Positions 35,265 through 47,000 of a DNA stretch of 64,000 nt are shown here, piece after piece. This stretch comes from Antitrichia curtipendula (Eukaryota; Streptophyta; Bryopsida; Hypnales; Leucodontaceae). The translations under genes were made by a program, and so were the position numbers. The stretch is taken from assembly GCA_951230915.1 (NCBI GenBank), contig OX579634.1, forward strand, positions 43,413,570-43,477,569. The letters run 5' to 3'. Each line of letters begins with the position of its first letter. The stretch's first letter is position 1. Under the pieces are notes generated by a model. The model made no database searches and had not been told where the DNA came from. It saw nothing but the letters and a program-made list of their open reading frames with translations.

Positions 35265-36641
35265 GCATTTCATCCGTGCTTGGTGACAATCTTTGCGGGT
35301 GTCAAGACTGTTGATATGTCGGAACTGCGAATACCCCTGCTCTTCATGGAGGGCGACGCCGACGTAAAGAGGTGGATCGACATTGAGGAGAAATTTATGA
35401 AAGGATATCTTCCCGATGGAACGGGCCTGGCCGATGTATGCGGGAAGCAAGAGCGAAAACCCCTAACGCAGAACGGCTTCACGGCGCTCTATGGACTTCG
35501 ATCGGAGGACATAAACTACCTTGCGGATCAAGTTGAAGCCAACTGCGTCTGTATAAAGAGTTCGAGGATGACAGGTCAGAAGAGTGGCCGACAGAATTTC
35601 AAAATCATCCCTCTCAATACCGCTGGTGCAAGATTGAGGCTAGTGAGGGCCATGAAGAACGAGCTCTTGGCACACTATACGAATCAACTGCTGCCCATGA
35701 GGAAGCTGGAGTATGTACCATATCCGGAATCCACATGGGAGGACTTCGCGACCGAGAAGGACATCAGACGCGACGAATTAGATTTGTCGGTGAACAAGGC
35801 CATGGAAGTCCCTATTGGGAAGAAGTGGCTAGAAGGCAGGACAAAGGGATTGAACAAGACGTTCGACCCAAAGGACCTCCCCGAATTTGTCATTAATATG
35901 TGGGAGTCGTTCTTCAAGTCCGCTGTGGAGGATGAAGTGACACAGGCGCATGTACAGGATTTCTCGAAGCACTATCTGTGCAAAATGATGGATGAGAGAA
36001 CCTGGGATATCAGCAAAACTTTGTCGGCCCCAAACGTCAAGGCATGGCGGGGAAAGAAGAAGCGTCACCTTTACATTTGGTTCATGTTTGAGGAGGCACC
36101 CTATGGATCCCGTACGAAGATGCTGGAGTTTGGAAAACTGAACAGACTCTTCAATGCTCTGGAGTTCTACGACCCAAAGGACAAGACTGTCTCACTGCAG
36201 CCCGCAGGCTGACGCCGTCCTCATCACAGATGCCGAGGGATTCCACACTATTGCGGGTTATCTCGAGAAAAGAGATGAGCAGATGAGAGCAAGGTTGTGG
36301 GACTGGCACGTTGTGACTTACATGGCTGGGCCGGACGACTTCTTCCCTCTGTCACCGGCCGGGGAGGGGTTCAACGTGTTTCTCGTCTTCATCTTCGAGC
36401 ACATCCCTCACGGAACCAAGCACGATTCCTTCAAAGCCTACTTCCCTGGATTAACTAATCTGAAGCAGACTTACAGATCGTAAGACATGAAGGATGTCCA
36501 CCCGTATTGGCGACGACAGGTCGACAGCATGTGCCTTACCTGAAGATCAAAACGGCGGAGGAGATATTTAAAGGACTCGCATGCACAGACCTTGTCCATG
36601 TAAATGTCAACGGCGGTCCCGAGTTCACCTACCTGGGACTG
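35265..36641 (+). pseudogene. Gene B exon 3: conserved-looking domain of unknown type
   Basis: It reads AFHPCLVTIFAG onward in phase with exon 2. The roughly 315-codon frame to 36212 is rich in charged and aromatic residues, with no motif I recognise (ESTWEDFATEKDIRRDELDL, MWESFFKSAVEDEV). A one-base shift near 36205 moves to the frame continuing ADAVLITDAEGFHTIAGYLE. A second shift near 36475 moves to HEGCPPVLATTGRQHVPYL. The exon ends at a donor CTG|GTAAGG (36642). This middle part of the protein may be a large alpha/beta domain linking the ParB-like and FCP1-like parts. I cannot name it. Confidence 0.5.
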
Positions 36642-36748
36642 GTAAGGTCTTGGGCTCCACAATCTTCCTTTCATTTCGAGCAACGCAATGTTTTGGTCCT
36701 ACCAGTTTCAGGCACACTAACAACTGATTGGTGTATTTCAAAATTTAG
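36642..36748 (+). other. Gene B intron 3 (probable, about 107 bp)
   Basis: Donor GTAAGG and a probable acceptor aaatttag at 36741-36748. The codon phase after splicing does not fit perfectly, so either another small indel or a different acceptor is involved. No dyad repeat is present. Confidence 0.4.
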
Positions 36749-38934
36749 GAGGTGTTCAAGTGCTGGAGGTAGTGCATTCCACTGAAGCTGTGACGGCAAG
36801 TGAGGTCGTCGCCAAACAGATTTGGGACGACAAAGAAGCACCCGCGGCAGCTCCTCCACTTCCAGAAGGCACCGGCGAGGCCGAGGATCAACCGGACATG
36901 GAGGCTGATAATGACGTAATCAACCCATCCGATCCTCTAGATTCCCATGACGAGCATGAGGACAATATAGTGAATGAGGTCATCGACGAATCCCATAAAC
37001 GTACTGGAACAAGGTCGGTTGATCACAACGAGATTAGTGTGCTTTAATTGCTGAACCATCGTGAGATCCCCTGATCTTGGGAAGCTCACATTAGTGATTT
37101 CTGGTGTTTGATTGGGATTCTAAATATCCAAGTGATTTGTTTTTGGATTCGACGCAGGAGGAAGATGCGCCTTCAAGAACTCCAGCAGGACGGTCGGAGG
37201 ACGTAAACGTCACTGACCCCAATGTTCAGTCGCCTCCAACAAGTCCAAACAATGTGGTCGAGCAACATGAGCATGATCCTGAACCGCCAGCACCAGGTCG
37301 GCTGGGAGATGTAACCAAGCAGCCACAAAAAGCTCCTCAGCCGGAAGGAGCTGGACGACAAGTGCATTTCCTGTCCGATAGTTCAACAGGCGATGAGGTT
37401 ACAGGGCCTCCGCTCAAGAACCCGAGGACATCCAGAAGAAAGACTGGAAGTAATTTGGCCAAGTATCTTGGCTGTAGAAGAGATACTGCTGGGAAGAAGG
37501 CTGCAAAGCGACGACGGCAAGGTAGTGCAGACGCAGTGCAGACGCGGAAGGTGGTCAGTTCCAAAGCGAATCTGAACAGGGACGTCGCCGAGGGGGAACA
37601 AGATCCGCAGATGTCAACTGGGATTGTGAATCTTGAAGCATCACACGCGGCAGGCATACTTCTGACATGTGCTTGCCAACCGTCAACTCTGGAGACTATC
37701 GATTTAGGCGTTCCCGACGAGGAGGTGCCGCAGACAGCTAGTGGTGATGGAGTTATTAGGAATTTGCCTGATGGGACAGAATTTGCCCGAGGGATGAATC
37801 AGAGAGAGGTCAGAAGAGTTCCAAATCCATCAGGAGATCCCACGATGAACACAAGGACTGTGTTGGACAGAAAAAAGGGTCTGGAATACTCAGATGAAAG
37901 CATTGGCTGCCAATCATCCGGGTACCCCACGCTAATCCAGGAGACTCCAGAGGGTACAGGTGAAGGGTGCCCAGAGCTTACTCTTGGTGGAGACCTTACA
38001 GGGATTGACGCCAGCAGAACTGAGTTGGAGGTTCCCGCGACAGATGCCCTTGCACCAGGCTCTGGAAATCGTGATAAGGGGGTTGGGGCGGGCACAGAGG
38101 CATCGTGGGATCCCCTGATCGTCCAGGAAACGGAGGTCGTCATGGCGTAGGTGGATCAGGCAGCAGACGAGGATATTGACGGACATCTAGTAGGGTTAGC
38201 AACTTCTACATCGGGGGATATCACGACGGTCGCTTCGCGAGGTCTCTTGCTCACGGAAATTACAATGGACAAACAGGAGGACACCCTTGTTGACTTGGTA
38301 CCCATGAGTCCGAGATTCAAAGGGAGGGTGGCTGTGGATATTGCTTCTGTCGCCTCCACTGTTGCACTGGAGGTGTCAAGTGAAGTGGCTCCTGGAAACG
38401 GTGAGGAAATTAACAAATAAGTGCTGGAGGCCTTACCATATGAGGCCGCAGACATAATGAAATTGTGCGTTGTGGATGCGGTCAAATCAATTGCTGAATC
38501 TCCGAGTAATGATTTAATTGCATTCGGAATCATTGACCCTTTGGATCCTATTGCACTTCAAAAGAAGAAACAGCATACGCAAGCTGTAAGGCGAGCGCTC
38601 CAATTCGTGTACAAACCCTTGTTTAACTGGGCATTTCAGAATGGGCCACGTGTAGGACTGGAAGGAGGGGATCCAATGGATCAACTATTCTACAAGGAAA
38701 TCGATGAGGAAGAGCAAGAGAGCGACGACGACATGGAAAAGGGGAAGGGGCCAATTACTGGCGACAATAGGGGGAAAGAGGAAAATTGCGGCGACGAGAG
38801 GGGGAAAGGGCCAATGATTCAAGACGAGATAGGAAATCGGCAACGGGACGGTGATGAGGGCAAGAAAGCACTTCAAGGTGTCGACAAGAGCAAAGAAGGG
38901 TCTCCCCAAAAATACCTCCGACCCCGGAGTCCAA
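36749..38934 (+). pseudogene. Gene B exons 4-5: long acidic linker region
   Basis: The frame from 36760 (VLEVVHSTEAVTASEVV) is Glu/Asp-rich and ends near 37013-37047, followed by an intron of about 140 bp ending cgacgcag at 37157. The next frame (EEDAPSRTPAGRSEDVN onward) stays open to 38934, interrupted in frame by TAG at 38148-38150 and TAA at 38418-38420. Composition is low-complexity with basic patches (KKAAKRRRQG near 37490) and a charged KGKGPI-type repeat near 38740-38820. A more ordered stretch near 38421-38650 (ALPYEAADIMKLCVVDAV) is unidentified. Three dyad repeats lie within coding sequence (37828, 38101, 38209). The exon ends at CCA A|GTAAGA. Confidence 0.5.
37057..38228. repeat. 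Dyad-repeat cluster 6 (gene B intron 4 and coding)
   Basis: Copies at 37057-37076 (catcgtgagatcccctgatc, in the short intron before exon 5), 37828-37847, 38101-38120 (catcgtgggatcccctgatc) and 38209-38228. The last three are inside a translated frame, where they contribute residues such as SWDPLIV. Confidence 0.75.
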
Positions 38935-39020
38935 GTAAGAAGCTAACCATTTTTTATAATGCTTATACTTGAGAACGGATTCTTAGCTGGACTCTAACGC
39001 GCTGTTTGTCGGATTTTCAG

Positions 39021-39685
39021 CAGGTTGTTGAGTCACCAAAGTCTCTCGTGAAGAGGTGCGGAAGTCGTTGAATAAGGTAGAACCGCAGCCGTATTTTGTG
39101 ATCTTTGACCTGAATGGAGTTCTAGTTCACAAGACTTTCGATGATCGTAATAGACGTCGCTATGCTGTGCGACCGAGTTGCACACTTTTCCTGGACTGGG
39201 TGCATAGAACTGTTAAGCTCGCATTCTGGAGCAGTATGACAAAACAGAATGCGACATTCGCTTTGAACCAGATGCTGTCCGGGGCGGTTGTGAAGCCGAA
39301 GGATGTGCATGTTCTCACGCAGGAGGACTGCACATTCTTGTCTTACAGAGACCGTCGTCGTCCGGACAGGCCTTACTTTCTAAAGGATCTGTCACACTTC
39401 GCCCATAAGCTGAATTTGCCGACACAGGAAAATCTTCTACTCATCGATGACGACCCATTAAAGAACCTCCAAAACGACTGTCATAGCGCCATCTTCCCCA
39501 CAACTTGGGATGGTGACATGAGAGATGATTACTTAATGGGGAAGCTGTTTCCTTATCTCAACCAACTTTTCAAGTCACAGGAAGCTGTCCCAGCGTATGT
39601 TAGAGCCTACCCGCTTCCTCATGGTCAGCATCCGGAGATCCCGTTGACCAGACCGGGGTGTGACATATTGAAGGGTGTAACTTAG
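39021..39685 (+). pseudogene. Gene B exon 6: FCP1/NIF-like HAD domain
   Basis: Acceptor tcggattttcag (to 39020); the phase-1 join to exon 5 gives the frame used here, with one in-frame TGA at 39029-39031. The HAD core is clear. The nucleophile loop reads FDLNGVLV (DLNG in place of the usual DLDGT/DLDET), followed by FWSS, then YFLKDL with Lys, and LLIDDDPLKNL with a paired Asp. The family (FCP1/SCP/NIF) dephosphorylates the RNA polymerase II tail and related targets. The Asn at the second Asp position makes catalysis doubtful, and a binding role is possible. The stop at 39685 is probably the gene end. Confidence 0.75.
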
Positions 39686-39717
39686 ATGTCGTCTGTATCT
39701 TCTGCGTGGGACTGGAT

Positions 39718-41953
39718 CCGGAGATATCACGATCTCATTCTATCATACTTCATTACTTATTGTTTAATACTCTTGAATTCACTGTGAATTTTGTAAATGC
39801 ATTTTTTAAATACTTGACTTTCCCATTTCTTAAGAGTCATTTTAAATTTTACTCATTTTGTAAGGCACATTGTAAATATTATTGTATGGTTATATGTGAA
39901 ATCCATTTGTGAGTTAGAGGTATGATTTCAATTGGATAATTTTGACCTCCATAATTATCGTCGTGCGTGAATATACTAAGATGTGTTTGTATAGTATGCA
40001 AGTTCATTTCCTATCGTGAGATCTCACGATGGACTATAGGGGCGATTTTAACTGACATGTACTGTCGTACTCATTGTGCACAGCGTCAGTCTCACTTCTT
40101 CTTTTTGTTAAATCGCATATCATGTTGCTGGGGATAATGAAATTGTATTTAACTCTGAAGTATTTTATTTCTGATTCTCCGAAACAACTGATGGATCATT
40201 GCATTTAGAATGGTAAGCAAGATTGAAGCCATGACATATGGCATTAAGAAATTAAAGCAAAGTAAAGAGATAAATGAAGAGAATGGAGCAAAGAGAAACA
40301 TGAAGACTAAGTGAAGGAGCAGAGTGGGGGACCTACACTCCAGCAATCCCCATCACGTCTGAAGACGATGGTAAGGTCCCATTATGTCTCGCGAAGATGG
40401 GGGAATGTTGGAAAGCGGTATCTTCAGTAGATTTTATTAGTGTGGGCCTCATAATGTTCAGCTGCTTAGTTCAATCAGGAGATCGCACGATCTTCCCTCT
40501 TGCCGTCCAAGGAATTTAATGGATCACCATGTACATGTCCGATAGTACAAACAGTTGTGCGTCTTTTGTCCCCGTAATGTCCTCCATTTTGGTTTATGTA
40601 ATAGGGGATGATAGTTGTAGTTGTGCTTCTGCAATTTGTTGGGCGTGTTCCTCCTATTGTCAGCAAGACTTCACCCTAAAACCGCTGAAGTCTTTATTTG
40701 AATTTGTTTACGTAATCTTGTCTCTATGGCTTGATCGGGAGATCTCATGGTCATGTGACTTTGCCTCTAATGGATACTCTGAACTTTGCAATTCTCTCGC
40801 TGCAATGTAATGCAGATCCTTCTTTTCTTTTGTATTTTGGATCTCATATTATTTATGCCTAATTCTACTTTCTGTGTTTAAAATAATCATTTATCTGCAT
40901 GCCTCACTAGTCTTGCATTTTTGGACTGCAGTCACATTCTACACGTAATGTTAACTTTCCTGAGCTCATCTGCAAATGAGATTTTCACTTGATGTTCTCT
41001 TTTCTAATCCGCCAATTCTATTTGGTACGCGGTTTTGTAGTAATGCATAGTGATCGTGATATCTCACGATCATTCGACGTCCTCTTCTGTCTTTACATCA
41101 TTTCTGTGTGCTGAGATGTACTTGGTCTTTGCAGAAGGCAATGCTCCTTGTACTGATGGGGATCTCTGTGTTAAGGGCGGTGTGGAGGATCTTCCACAGA
41201 ATATACAAATACGGGCTGGCTTCCACGATCTTCTGCGATATCTTGTTGAAGAAACTCATTGTGGCTTGTGGGCAGCAGTGCAACCTTCGACATTAGCTAT
41301 TCTCCTTTGATGTATTCTACCGCTGGAGATTCTATCAAGGTTCCTTTTCTTTTCTGGATCCGACAATCCACGCAAGAACCAACTGTATCCGCGGCGTCAT
41401 GCACTACTGAGGACTCTTTCAAGTAATCCTCGGACACGCAGGGTACTGAATGACATTGTCGTAATGCTTGTTCTCAATCCTCTGAATTGGGCACGTCCGC
41501 ATTTACTTCAACCGGCGTTGCATGTGAGGGATGATGTAGATACTTCAGATTGGCAATGTACGCACGTTATAGGACCGCGCTTTGATTGGTCGTGGGCCCA
41601 GAAATAAGCATAGGTTCACATGGAACTAGTGGCACTTATTTGATTGGCACCCATTCGATTTGAATGGCACGTATTTGTTGCATCCAAATGATTATAAAGT
41701 CTGTTTCGCTCGTTATCACTTGGATTGTGCAGAGTCATCGCTTTGGCTGTTTTGTATTGTGTTTTCAAGTAGTGGGTTCGCCCTATTCGTTTCACCAAAA
41801 AGTAAAAGATGATTATGAATTGGTGAATCCACCTTCTGTATTTCACTGTTATTACAACTTATCAAATGTCCGTAACTGCATGATTGTTTTGCCTCATCAC
41901 ATCTTTCTTCTTGGGTAATGCTCTGCGAAATATGTCGTGACATCTCCCAATCT
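39718..41953. repeat. Dyad-repeat cluster 7 (gene B 3' flank)
   Basis: Copies at 39718-39734, 40013-40030 (atcgtgagatctcacgat, a perfect 18-bp palindrome), 40476-40492, 40733-40752, 41052-41071 (gatcgtgatatctcacgatc) and 41933-41953. Confidence 0.8.
40180..40345 (-). mobile_element. Probable degraded LINE 3' fragment
   Basis: The run aagccatgaca...aaatgaagagaatggagc...gagtgggggacc resembles the minus-strand LINE tail at 21891-22073 (shared aaatgaagagaat and gagggggacc-like segments). No poly-T run or target duplication is left. Confidence 0.4.
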
Positions 41954-42217
41954 GTAATGTCGCATATTTAAAGCCAACCCTAAATACAAAGCCACTCCTT
42001 ACAGTAAATATGGGAGTTGACATCATCCAAAATGCATCAATTTGTTCCTACACTTTAAATCCAAAAGGGATACAATTCCACTGCATCAACAATCTCTCGA
42101 TGACTCCACATCCTAAGGCAGTTTAAGCCTCCATCGAAAGGCATTGCGGCCTCAATTTACATAAGATCAGGATATCCTACAATGCCCTAAACCTTCACAA
42201 AGTCCAAAATTCCCGCT

Positions 42218-42250
42218 AAAGTCCAGAAGTAGTTAAATGTGGCATAATTG
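42218..42250 (-). repeat. Right terminal inverted repeat of the giant element
   Basis: Inverted match to 1205-1237 at 32 of 33 bases (ends gtggcataattg). Sequence beyond 42250 shows no similarity to the left outer flank. Confidence 0.8.
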
Positions 42251-42643
42251 CAAGAGCCAATCATTTGCTTTGCTTTCCCCATCTTTCTTTAGCATTGCAA
42301 GTGAACCGTTTATAGAAGACCTAGGGTCATAAATAGGGACCTATGACCCAACTCGTTTGAAAATTTATAAGTAATTCAAAAATGATTGGAAAAATACAAA
42401 ACCACTTGAGTTGGATTCCTCATCCATTTTTCTTTGTTTAAAAAATGAGCTAAAATTGCCAACCAAAGAAAAAATCCAAGAACAAAACAAAAAGGATATT
42501 TTTCTAAAATCAAATTCCTGAAACCACCACAAAACACATGCACAACCGAAACAAATATCGATCACAGAGTCACAATAATTGAGAATCAAAGCAAAAATCC
42601 TGAAAAGAGCTCAATCAAAACATTCTCAAAAGCTAAGGAGAGC

Positions 42644-44005
42644 GTTTTCAAATTCGACTATGAAAATCTTACGACAGCATTTTTTTTTCCTAATTTGCAG
42701 TCTTGACAAACTTTGCGATGGGGTGCTCCGAGAACTTCGGATCTAGGCTCTGCGGTGCTGCAGTGCATCTAACCTCCTAGCTTACTAATCGTTGTTTTGG
42801 GATGGTTCCGGGCGCTCCTGTCAGATTCTTGTAACCCTCATTCTTACACACAGGTCAATACCGGTTGTGTTCTGTTTTACTCTAGACAGTAGAAGTTAGA
42901 ACTTAGAAGATAGATCAACTTTCCTTGTGCCGAAGTTCGGAAAGGGAGGCGTTGGTGCCTAATCACCGGCAGCTATACTTCTGCGCCGCTGCCGCATCAT
43001 TGCAGCACCAGTCCGCAACTTCATCTCGATCCAGTTCACAGGACCTCCAGATCCAGGGTTGGCCGGGGAAGAATAGATTCGATTTTTCCGGATCTGGCTC
43101 CGAAGCTCGGTCTTTGATTCTTCGACCATAGCAATAGTGTATCGGTGTCGAGATCTCTAGGCCAGGCCCTGGTTAGTTTCCAACTTGCTCTTGTTTGTTC
43201 TCTCCATCTTAGGTGCCTCAATCCTCGTGGCTGGATCTCGTGACTAGGTCTGCTCTCGTTCCTTGCGCATGCAATGTCGAAGCTTGACGTTCTCCAAGCG
43301 CATCGCCTATGCCGGGTCTTCACGTTATCATCAGTGCAAGTTTGCAACAACCTTCCTGGACATGGGTGCTCTCGTTCATGTGCTGCGGATGCATTCCAAT
43401 TGGGGACGACAAGACTGTCGGTCGGTGCTGCGGGTGGGAGAACCAAACGGCGGCGAGAGCCTGGATGCAACCTGGCATGCAGTTTTTCACCATCGCATTG
43501 TTCCCGTGGTGTAGGAATTTCACAAACTTCATAGGTTTGCATGTTGGCTTCTTCTAGTTCCTCTTTTCCTCCATTCTCAAATAGTTTTGCAGACTTGGAT
43601 TTATCTGCAATGCTTGCTACTTTGCTTCCAATATAAGCAGTCTCAGACTCTTAGGGGGGTCTTTTGAGCTACAGTTAGTGCATTCCATCCCTAACTACCT
43701 CCCTGGCTAGCCCCTAGTATAGATTTTTTGTTGTCCATCGTCCTTGGAATTGTTTTCTTCTCTTTCAAGGTCCCTCACGCATACAGGGTCCAGTATGCTT
43801 AGGATTTTGCTTGATTGCCGGCAAAAATCAAAATTAGGGTTAGGGCGGTTTATATCCCACTCTATGTTCCCAGTCTCCCTAGTCTAGACTGATTCATATC
43901 TTAGACTTATTGCAGCTAGGGAAACAAATGGCATGGTCTTCAGATGTCCATCAATCCTAGACTCCTATAGATTTAGAACCTGGTTGACTTTGGTTCATGA
44001 ACCGG
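42644..44005 (+). other. LINE 5' leader
   Basis: About 1.35 kb with moderate GC and overlapping short frames on both strands (43036-43557) but no recognisable protein. It is consistent with the 5' untranslated promoter region of a plant L1. Confidence 0.4.
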
Positions 44006-44009
44006 TCAA

Positions 44010-47000
44010 TTGACAGGTTACTATCCTACCGCACTTACAGTTGATCTAACCAAAGCACCATCAACTATGGCATCTTATTGCGATGCCACTTGTGCTGTAG
44101 CTACTTACTCAGGTGACTACTTTCTAGAAGCTCACAGGGCTCACACAAGAAAATTCACGCTGGACCTAGTAGCATATGGCAGAAGGAGCTCTAGCCAAAG
44201 ACACAGAAGAGATAGCTCTCCATCCCGTCATCGATCCAAAGACAGAGCCCCAGTTTCAAGGGTCCAACCTGACACATCCATGGAGGCTTGGCATCAGCTC
44301 CCAAATCCAAAGACGTCTCTCCCAGTCACTGGAGCTCCAATCGCCCATCACAATGTATTCTCAGCTAGCGAGGGAGAAGCTCTCCCTCAGTACTCATGTC
44401 GCAATTGGGCCAGCGTGCTCACTCGCACTCACCAGGTACTACTCCATTCCATTGTCGGCTCCACAACTTTGTCGCAGTAAACATTCCACTTGAGAGACCT
44501 TGCTCTGATTGTGTCATTTGGGGGGGGGGGGGCCCATTGTAGAATCAGCCATTTCATAATGGATTCATGACCTTCAAGGCAAAATTTTCCCACACTCAGT
44601 TGTCTTACACAAGGATGCAGGCCATGGCTACCATTTCCTTAAATTCGACAGTAGGGAGGCTGTTGAGAGAGTTCTAAGCTGGCAGCTTCATAGGATCCAC
44701 GGAAAGGAAGTCATCTATCACAATTGGGTGCCAGCATTCAACCCAACTTCACCTACTGGTATTCCATTCCCATGATGGCTCACAATTGATAATCTCCCCT
44801 TGAAGCTTATCTCATCATCTAGGGCTATAGCCAACACTCTTGGTAGGGTATTTGCATGTGACATTTTTGACCTAGCTCTTAGTCCTCATCGATATTGCGT
44901 TGCACTTGACCTTCAGCAAGGATGGACCTCAAATATCTAACTTGTAGCAGAATCGGGATGTATAATCTCGCTACATGTCACTTACACTATAAGAAACCCG
45001 TGTTTTTTGAAATGTCACAAAAAACGTTAGATTATGTTTTTCATGACATCACGCGTGTTTTCGTAGATGTCACCTAAAATTCGTTATAATTGACGGGCAA
45101 AAAACATGGCCATGTTTTCAAAAAACGGGCCTAATTTGTACTTGTTATACTTTGACATCACAGAAAACGTGGTCTTTTAAAGTTCAGAAAACATGACATG
45201 TGGATGCCACGATGGCGACATGTCATCATTTTCATCCGGGCAGTGCCACGTAGGACAATTTTTCATCCGGGCCCTTAATGACGTGGGCAGTGACGTGGCC
45301 ACGGGAAAATCTGACGTGGTTTGCCTAGTCAGCATATTTTATTTTGTTTGAAAATTTTAATGTTGTTTTTTGAATCGTCAATTTAGACGTTTTTTGAGAC
45401 ATCAATTGGTGCATACCCTATCCATCAAACAAGATCAACAAAAAAATAATTAGTTAAAATAAATTATAAAATAAATTAAACAAAAAAAAATGTTGAATTC
45501 ACCAAGAATTAAAGAAAACTTACCATCTACCATCAAGAGAATTTTTGATGGCCAAATGAAAGAATTACTTCATTAAAAGTTAATAAAAATGAAGGATAAG
45601 GACATTGTATTTATATCCATTCTCTGCCCATGGAAAGACAAACAATATGGGATAAGTAGAATATGGTTATTTCACTTGCTTACATGTTGATGTTGTTTTT
45701 GACGTATATATGTTCTTTTAAACATAGAGATGTTGTTTCAGACATCTCGACGTTTTTGTGGACATTTCACTTTGAATTCAATTTTTTTTTTATATATCCC
45801 ATATCAATTGTCTCTCTTCCACCTCCCCAACTGTATAAAGACTTTATGTTTTCATCCATGGAACACATCCATTTTCATTCATCCATTTTTCTTTTTTTTG
45901 GAAAGCATGCCACGTCATTGCCTTTTACCTAAATTTTTTATATAAGGTCAATATTTTTCCATTGACCTTAGTAATTTTTAGTAATTTATCCATAATGAAA
46001 GTGGACTTCATGCTGACGTGGCAGTCTATGTTTTTTGAGATGTCACAACAAAACATGAGCTTGTTTTTTTAAACATTGTTAAAAACATCTTTGTCTACAG
46101 TGACATCTGCTTGTTTTCCAACTTAGTCGCACATGTTTTTTGCAACATCAAATCAAACTCACTCTTTTGCACCCATTCACTGCTTAACGCGTGACATCTC
46201 AGCAAACATGGCATGTTACAGTCCAACGCCAGCAAAAACAGGGTTTTCTTATAGTGTTATGAAGATGCCCGCCTTAGTTGCTCAAACTGTAAGGCTTCAT
46301 CGCACGCACTATCCGAGTACCCCTTTACCTCTCTTTGCAGACATGCAGGTTCATCTAATGCCAACATCCCCCTATGCCAACAAGCCTCTCATGAGAACCT
46401 GAGCACTCAAGCCTTGCCAGAAGGTCGGTTACCACCAATATCTCCTGTAATCTTGAGGCAACATGGTCCATCGCAGCTTCCCCTATCTTTGCCGGCGACC
46501 CCAAGGCTTCAAGATTCTACTCAGCCAAGCTCCAACAACAATATCAACCGATGCTCTCGCAACCTCAGCCACCAATCCAAAACATCTTCTAATCGAAGTT
46601 TTAACCGACACAGCGGTCGACGTGCTCAATCCAATCGACGTCTAGTATCTGCACCTGACTCAAAAGGTTTCGTACCAGTGGAATATCAATGTTTGTGGTT
46701 GGGGCCGGCCGCGCGTCGTTCAGCCACACCAGCAAGCTCCAGCCATTATTGGGAGTGTCGCATATTGTAGGAGCGTCGAAAAGATGAACAAGATAGGAAG
46801 CAATTTGAAGCGCTTGCCTCCTCTGGTATTGCCAATATCAACTCTATCCAATCCTTCCACCCACCCTCTCAAGCAATTTTTCCTAGTCCCCAACCTCTAG
46901 CAACTCTCTCATCTCATTCAACCAATCCCACTCAATCAGACCCCACCCAGCTACCTTCACCCCCTACACTTCAATCCCGAGATCATCCATTGCACATCAA

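Larger units (their letters stand above)
39686..42217. other. Right non-coding part of the giant element
   Basis: No gene is supported. Small frames near 41050-41310 have no motif. Dyad repeats occur at 39718, 40011, 40476, 40733, 41052 and 41933, with a degenerate copy near 42168. A segment at about 40180-40345 resembles the minus-strand LINE 3' region also seen at 21891-22073 and is probably an old LINE tail. Confidence 0.5.
1205..42250. mobile_element. Giant composite terminal-inverted-repeat element carrying two divergent genes
   Basis: A 33-bp sequence at 1205-1237 (starting caattatgcc) is repeated inverted at 42218-42250 with one mismatch. Everything between is coherent. Gene A runs leftward, gene B runs rightward, and a distinctive dyad-symmetric 16-20-bp repeat occurs throughout but not outside. 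Subtracting the 19.5-kb hAT insertion in gene B intron 1, the ancestral element is about 21.5 kb. The flanks outside the repeats (left ends acattat, right starts caagagc) show no target-site duplication, so the true ends may lie slightly outside these repeats or one junction may be decayed. Gene A has a DDE-like residue spacing and is the best candidate for a mobilising enzyme; that is inference. The superfamily is unknown to me. Confidence 0.72.

Noticed and set aside
43036..43557. Frames of 60-168 codons on both strands in the LINE leader
   Set aside because: Overlapping and unsupported; position and composition fit a LINE 5' leader.
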